This document shows positions 57,636 through 64,000 of a stretch of DNA of 64,000 nt, one piece after another. Position 1 is the stretch's first letter, and every line of letters starts with the position of its first letter. The notes under the pieces are model-generated. The model saw only the letters and a program-made list of their open reading frames with translations, had not been told where the DNA came from and searched no databases. This DNA comes from Brachybacterium kimchii (GTDB lineage: Bacteria; Actinomycetota; Actinomycetes; Actinomycetales; Dermabacteraceae), in the NCBI RefSeq assembly GCF_023373525.1, contig NZ_CP097218.1, forward strand, positions 4,216,001 through 4,280,000, given 5' to 3'. Position numbers and translations under genes: made by a program.

Positions 57636-57858
57636 TACTCTGGACCTACCGAAGACCGCCGGTCGTCGTGCCCGCCACCGGGCTCGACCGAAGGAATCCC
57701 CACGGGGACGGCCTGCGCAGGTGAACCGAACGACCGCTGCACGGTCGCTCGCGCACCGGGAGACCGGGTGCGGCAGCGGAGGGTCTCGATCCTCTCGCAC
57801 GCCGCGCAGAGCGAGCTGAGTGCGTCCGGGCCTCGACACCTGCGTGTCGAGGCCTTTT
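57636..57858 (+). promoter_or_regulatory. L10 leader with promoter and attenuator, upstream of rplJ
   Basis: The 510-base gap before rplJ holds a -10 box TACTCT (57636-57641), then the L10-leader landmarks GAAGACCGCCGG (about 57651) and GCGCAGGTGAAC (about 57714). A terminator follows: 11-bp stem 57829-57839 with 57844-57854, then TTTT. Free L10(L12)4 binding the leader would set read-through into rplJ-rplL. Confidence 0.8.
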
Positions 57859-57945
57859 CCGTGTCCGCTGCAGATCGGTCCGCCCCGTGCGGACCCGTCG
57901 GGCGGGCCCTTCAGCCGTCGGCCCGAGACCTCTGGAAGGAGGGCC

Positions 57946-58461
57946 ATGGCGAAGCCCGAGAAGGTGGACGCCGTCGCCGAGCTCACGCAGCTGTTCCGTG
58001 AGTCCGACGCCGCCGTTCTCACCGAGTACCGCGGCCTCAGCGTCACGCAGCTCCAGCAGCTGCGCCGCTCGCTGGGTGCTGACACCACCTACGCCGTGGT
58101 GAAGAACACGCTCACGGAGATCGCCGCCCGCGAGGCCGGCATCGACGCGTTCGAGGGCAAGCTGGCCGGCCCCACCGCCATCGCCTTCATCAAGGGTGAG
58201 CCGGTCGCGCCGGCCAAGGCCCTGCGTGACTTCGCCAAGGGCAACGAGAATCTCGTCGTCAAGTCCGGTTTCTTCGAGGGCAAGGCCCTCTCGGAGGACG
58301 ACGTGAAGACCCTCGCGGACCTCGAGTCCCGCGAGGTGCTGCTGGCCAAGGCAGCAGGCGCCTTCAAGGCGAACCTGTCCAAGGCCGCTGCCGTGTTCCA
58401 GGCGCCGCTGTCGAAGGCGGCGCGCACTGTGGACGCGCTGCGTGCGAAGCAGGAGGCCTGA
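57946..58461 (+). CDS. rplJ: 50S ribosomal protein L10
   Basis: A 171-residue stalk protein that anchors L7/L12 dimers. Features: [34 protein letters not shown] and the C-terminal helix that binds L12. ATG 57946 has GGAAGGAG. The frame reads open to 57820 but that stretch is the attenuator. Confidence 0.97.
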   Translation: MAKPEKVDAVAELTQLFRESDAAVLTEYRGLSVTQLQQLRRSLGADTTYAVVKNTLTEIAAREAGIDAFEGKLAGPTAIAFIKGEPVAPAKALRDFAKGNENLVVKSGFFEGKALSEDDVKTLADLESREVLLAKAAGAFKANLSKAAAVFQAPLSKAARTVDALRAKQEA

Positions 58462-58619
58462 GCCCCACGGCTCATGCCCTCGGCACCGCACACCTCAGCG
58501 CGTCGGCGCTGACCTCGACCTCCCGTCGGCCGCATCGGCGGAGGTCCGCTTGACCAGGCGCGAGAGCGCCGCCCCACGCACGGAGCCCTACGGCTCCTGA
58601 ACAGGAAGGAACGCCCATC

Positions 58620-59006
58620 ATGGCGAAGCTCAGCAACGACGAGCTCATCGAGGCTTTCAAGGAGATGTCCCTCATCGAGCTCTCCGAGTTCGTGAAGCAG
58701 TTCGAGGAGATCTTCGACGTCACCGCCGCGGCCCCCGTGGCCGTCGCCGCGGCCGGCGGCGCCGCCGGTGGCGAGGCCCCCGTCGAGGAGGAGAAGGACG
58801 AGTTCGACGTCATCCTCGAGGGCGCCGGCTCCGCGAAGATCGCCGTCATCAAGGAGGTGCGCGCTCTGACCGGTCTCGGCCTGAAGGAGGCCAAGGACCT
58901 CGTCGACGGCGCCCCCAAGCCGGTTCTCGAGAAGGCGTCCAAGGACGCCGCCGAGAAGGCCAAGGAGCAGCTCGAGGGCGCTGGCGCCTCCGTCACCGTC
59001 AAGTGA
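58620..59006 (+). CDS. rplL: 50S ribosomal protein L7/L12
   Basis: A 128-residue protein: dimerisation domain (about 1-35), Ala/Gly-rich hinge (about 40-58) and the factor-binding domain with [45 protein letters not shown] precedes the ATG. Separated from rplJ by 158 bases that include two short hairpins. Confidence 0.97.
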   Translation: MAKLSNDELIEAFKEMSLIELSEFVKQFEEIFDVTAAAPVAVAAAGGAAGGEAPVEEEKDEFDVILEGAGSAKIAVIKEVRALTGLGLKEAKDLVDGAPKPVLEKASKDAAEKAKEQLEGAGASVTVK

Positions 59007-59085
59007 TGACGGCGCCCGGGCGCCCGGGGCCGGGGACGGACTGAGTCCGGATCCGCGCTGCGGCGCCCACGGCGCACATCTGCTG

Positions 59086-59121
59086 GCAAGGGCCGTCCCG
59101 CTTCGGCGGGGCGGCCCTTGC
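59086..59121 (+). terminator. Terminator after rplL
   Basis: A 16-bp stem (59086-59101 with 59106-59121), one G-U pair, TTCG tetraloop. Confidence 0.8.
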
Positions 59122-59150
59122 GCATGCCCGGACGCGGGCAGGATGGGCCC

Positions 59151-60317
59151 ATGACCACCGTGCGCTGCCTGTCCCTGTCCGGCACGACCGACGACGGGTG
59201 GTCCCTGTCCGAGGTCGACGTGCCCCTCGCGGAGCTGCGCTCGCGCCTCTCCCGGACCGACGGCCCGACCCTCTGGCTCGACCTCGTGCAGGACGACGGC
59301 CCCGCCGACGGAGCCGGCATCGCCGACGGGGCCGGACCCGTCGGCGGGGGAGCGGCGTCCGAGGTCGCCGAGGCGCTCGGCCTGCGCAGGACCGAGATCG
59401 AGGGCATCCTCGGACGGCACGCGCGAGCCAAGGCCGTGCACCACGCGGATCATCTCGCCTTCATCGTGTATGCGCCGGTCCCCGTCGGCGAGGCCGTCCG
59501 CGCCGCGCTCGGTGGGGACCCGGAGGCGCCCGAGGAGGAGGCGCCCCAGCCGCGGCGCGGGGAGGACCAGTTCCGCGCGACGCGGATCGCCGGCTTCGTG
59601 CATCCGGGCGGAGTGGTCACCGTCCGGTCCGACGACGCCTTCGACCTCTCCGCCGTGCGCGAGGCCTGGGCCGAGGACGAGGGGGCGCCGCTGGGAGCCT
59701 CGGGCCTCGCCCATCTCGTGCTCGACCACGTGGTCGACGCGCAGTTCTGGGCTGCGCAGTGGATGGACGACCGGCTGGACGACCTCGAGGACGACGTCTT
59801 CGAGGCGGCGGGCAGGAGTGCGGGCATCGAGACCGTCGCCGCGGCGCTGCGGGGCGAGCTGACGCGTCTGCGACGCTGGATCCAGCCGATGGCCTCGGTG
59901 ATAGATCGCCTGCGGCCCGAGACGTCCGAGGGGCGGGGGAGCGCGGCCGCCGCGCCCGGCCCCGAGCGGACCCCGCCGTCCGCTCACCCGGGGGCCCTCG
60001 AGCTGCGCTCGCTCCACGCGGAGCTCGCGGACCACGCCGCGCGCACCGAGGAATGGCTCGACTCGCAGCACGAGACCCTCACCTCCGTCGTCCAGACCCA
60101 TCTCGCGCTCCAGGACCAGCACCTGAACGTCGTGATGCGCAAGCTCGCCGGCTGGGCCGCGGTGGTGTCGATCCCGACGCTGGTCACGGGATGGTTCGGG
60201 ATCAACGTCCCCTACCCGGGCTTCGGATCGCCGGTGGGGCTCGCGATCGCCGCCGTGCTCGTGCTGGTGCCCACGCTCGCGGTCGGCGTCCTCATGCGCC
60301 GCGCCCGCTGGATCTGA
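59151..60317 (+). CDS. CorA-like divalent cation transporter, variant GIN motif
   Basis: A 388-residue protein with the CorA architecture: a large cytoplasmic domain with long helices (MDDRLDDLEDDVFE, LQDQHLNVVMRKLAGWAAV) and two C-terminal membrane helices. The selectivity loop reads WFGINVP instead of YGMN. Gly and Asn are kept but Met is replaced by Ile. The two disordered insertions (about 58-70 and 265-290) are unusual. It may move Mg, Co or Zn. CAGGAT lies 6 bases before the ATG. Confidence 0.85.
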   Translation: MTTVRCLSLSGTTDDGWSLSEVDVPLAELRSRLSRTDGPTLWLDLVQDDGPADGAGIADGAGPVGGGAASEVAEALGLRRTEIEGILGRHARAKAVHHADHLAFIVYAPVPVGEAVRAALGGDPEAPEEEAPQPRRGEDQFRATRIAGFVHPGGVVTVRSDDAFDLSAVREAWAEDEGAPLGASGLAHLVLDHVVDAQFWAAQWMDDRLDDLEDDVFEAAGRSAGIETVAAALRGELTRLRRWIQPMASVIDRLRPETSEGRGSAAAAPGPERTPPSAHPGALELRSLHAELADHAARTEEWLDSQHETLTSVVQTHLALQDQHLNVVMRKLAGWAAVVSIPTLVTGWFGINVPYPGFGSPVGLAIAAVLVLVPTLAVGVLMRRARWI

Positions 60318-60415
60318 GCGCCCCGAGCCCTCGAGGCCCCGCCGCACGGCCGCTCGGTCGGACGCGGCGGCGCCGTACGACGGGGTCGACGCACCTGTGC
60401 ATCCTGCGCGCCTGC

Positions 60416-60444
60416 TTGACTCGCGGGCGAGCACGGCGCATTCT
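60416..60444 (+). promoter_or_regulatory. rpoB promoter P1
   Basis: TTGACT (60416-60421), a 17-base spacer and CATTCT (60439-60444). This would leave a leader of about 395 bases before rpoB. Confidence 0.65.
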
Positions 60445-60651
60445 GTTCCCTGATCGAGAGCTGTTCCTGTCGACTGCTCCCGTCGGCGATACCGCACCGA
60501 TGGTGCGACGTGAGAGGCCGGGCCCGGTGCCCGCCCCGCCGCTGGGGCCCGACGCCGCGAGGCGCCGGGTGACGAGAACCAGACAGGAGGCTCCGCCCTC
60601 CGCGCCAGGCATATGGCGGCCGACGCGGATGGACCCTCCGCGCTCGCGGTG

Positions 60652-60680
60652 TTGCGTCCATCCGTGATCTTCTGTATGCT
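60652..60680 (+). promoter_or_regulatory. rpoB promoter P2
   Basis: TTGCGT (60652-60657), 17-base spacer and TATGCT (60675-60680), with a T/C-rich initially transcribed region. The leader would be about 160 bases. The rest of the 527-base gap 60318-60844 holds no gene I can support. Confidence 0.65.
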
Positions 60681-60844
60681 CTCTCTTTGCGCTGTGTCGT
60701 CTTCGATCGTCAGCCCGCCGAACCCCCTGGAGCCCTTGCGGGCACCGCTGGGTCCATGCGAGGCGCAGAGCCGCTGACCCTCTGCTCGACCTGGGAGGAC
60801 GCCGCCGCGCGGTCCACTGTCACCGGCCTGTGGAAGGACCACCC

Positions 60845-64000
<3,156 letters not shown>

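Noticed and set aside
57820..57945. Extended N-terminus for L10
   Set aside because: The extra 42 codons lie over the attenuator hairpin; the family start with GGAAGGAG is at 57946.

Overview
The window is a very GC-rich (roughly 70 %) stretch of a high-GC Gram-positive chromosome. Codon use is strongly G/C at third positions, GTG and TTG starts are frequent, and the core genes are actinobacterial: bS22, a menaquinone pathway, L10-leader/rplJL/rpoB, and PurN/PurH behind a DUF6350-type membrane protein. Gene content and order suggest Micrococcales, most likely a Brachybacterium-like member of the Dermabacteraceae. The family assignment is inference; the phylum is well supported. I see no transposase, phage gene, CRISPR array or integration site, so this looks like ordinary vertically inherited chromosome.

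Layout. (1) 1-4050: end of an NlpC/P60 hydrolase, two small membrane proteins, tRNA-Arg(CCU), a nitrilase-family amidase, an orphan MT0933-type antitoxin and a DeoR regulator. (2) 4246-9356: a 1617-residue helicase/endonuclease-like protein whose Walker motifs are eroded, coupled to a small ORF. (3) 9407-18601: Nudix hydrolase, proC, a Ktr/Trk potassium uptake pair, an AcuC-type deacetylase, two coupled membrane GTPases and ribosomal protein bS22. (4) 18765-25746: glutaredoxin-like protein, YceI/MarR divergent pair, then a five-gene overlapping cytochrome c maturation operon (His phosphatase, TlpA lipoprotein, CcdA, ResB, CcsB). (5) 25777-39549: small alarmone synthetase and a dispersed menaquinone locus (menA, menE, menB, menC, menD, menF) with cycA, a glutathione peroxidase, a GNAT enzyme and an HtrA protease interleaved. 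(6) 39671-45174: DUF6350 protein, purN, a ZTP riboswitch, purH and ppk2. (7) 45257-54422: aspA, carbonic anhydrase, ThrE-type exporter, lactonase, galK, adenosine deaminase and an aminotransferase. (8) 54574-64000: tRNA-Trp, secE, nusG, rplK, rplA, L10 leader, rplJ, rplL, a CorA-like transporter and the first 1052 codons of rpoB.

How it works together. The respiratory theme is strong: menaquinone synthesis from chorismate (MenF, MenD, MenC, MenE, MenB, MenA) and c-type cytochrome maturation lie within 20 kb. Purine synthesis is joined to ZTP sensing. The right end is the conserved transcription/translation block with its own attenuators.

The most general observation is a recurring gene-start signature: a hexamer of the form T/C-A-N-N-N-T ending exactly 6 to 8 bases before the start codon, usually without a Shine-Dalgarno. 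It occurs at more than twenty starts on both strands. This is what leaderless transcription from a -10 box would look like, and it decides several start codons here. The strongest candidates for something little described are the degenerate helicase-nuclease with its coupled small ORF, and a four-copy 27-bp repeat in the rplK leader.
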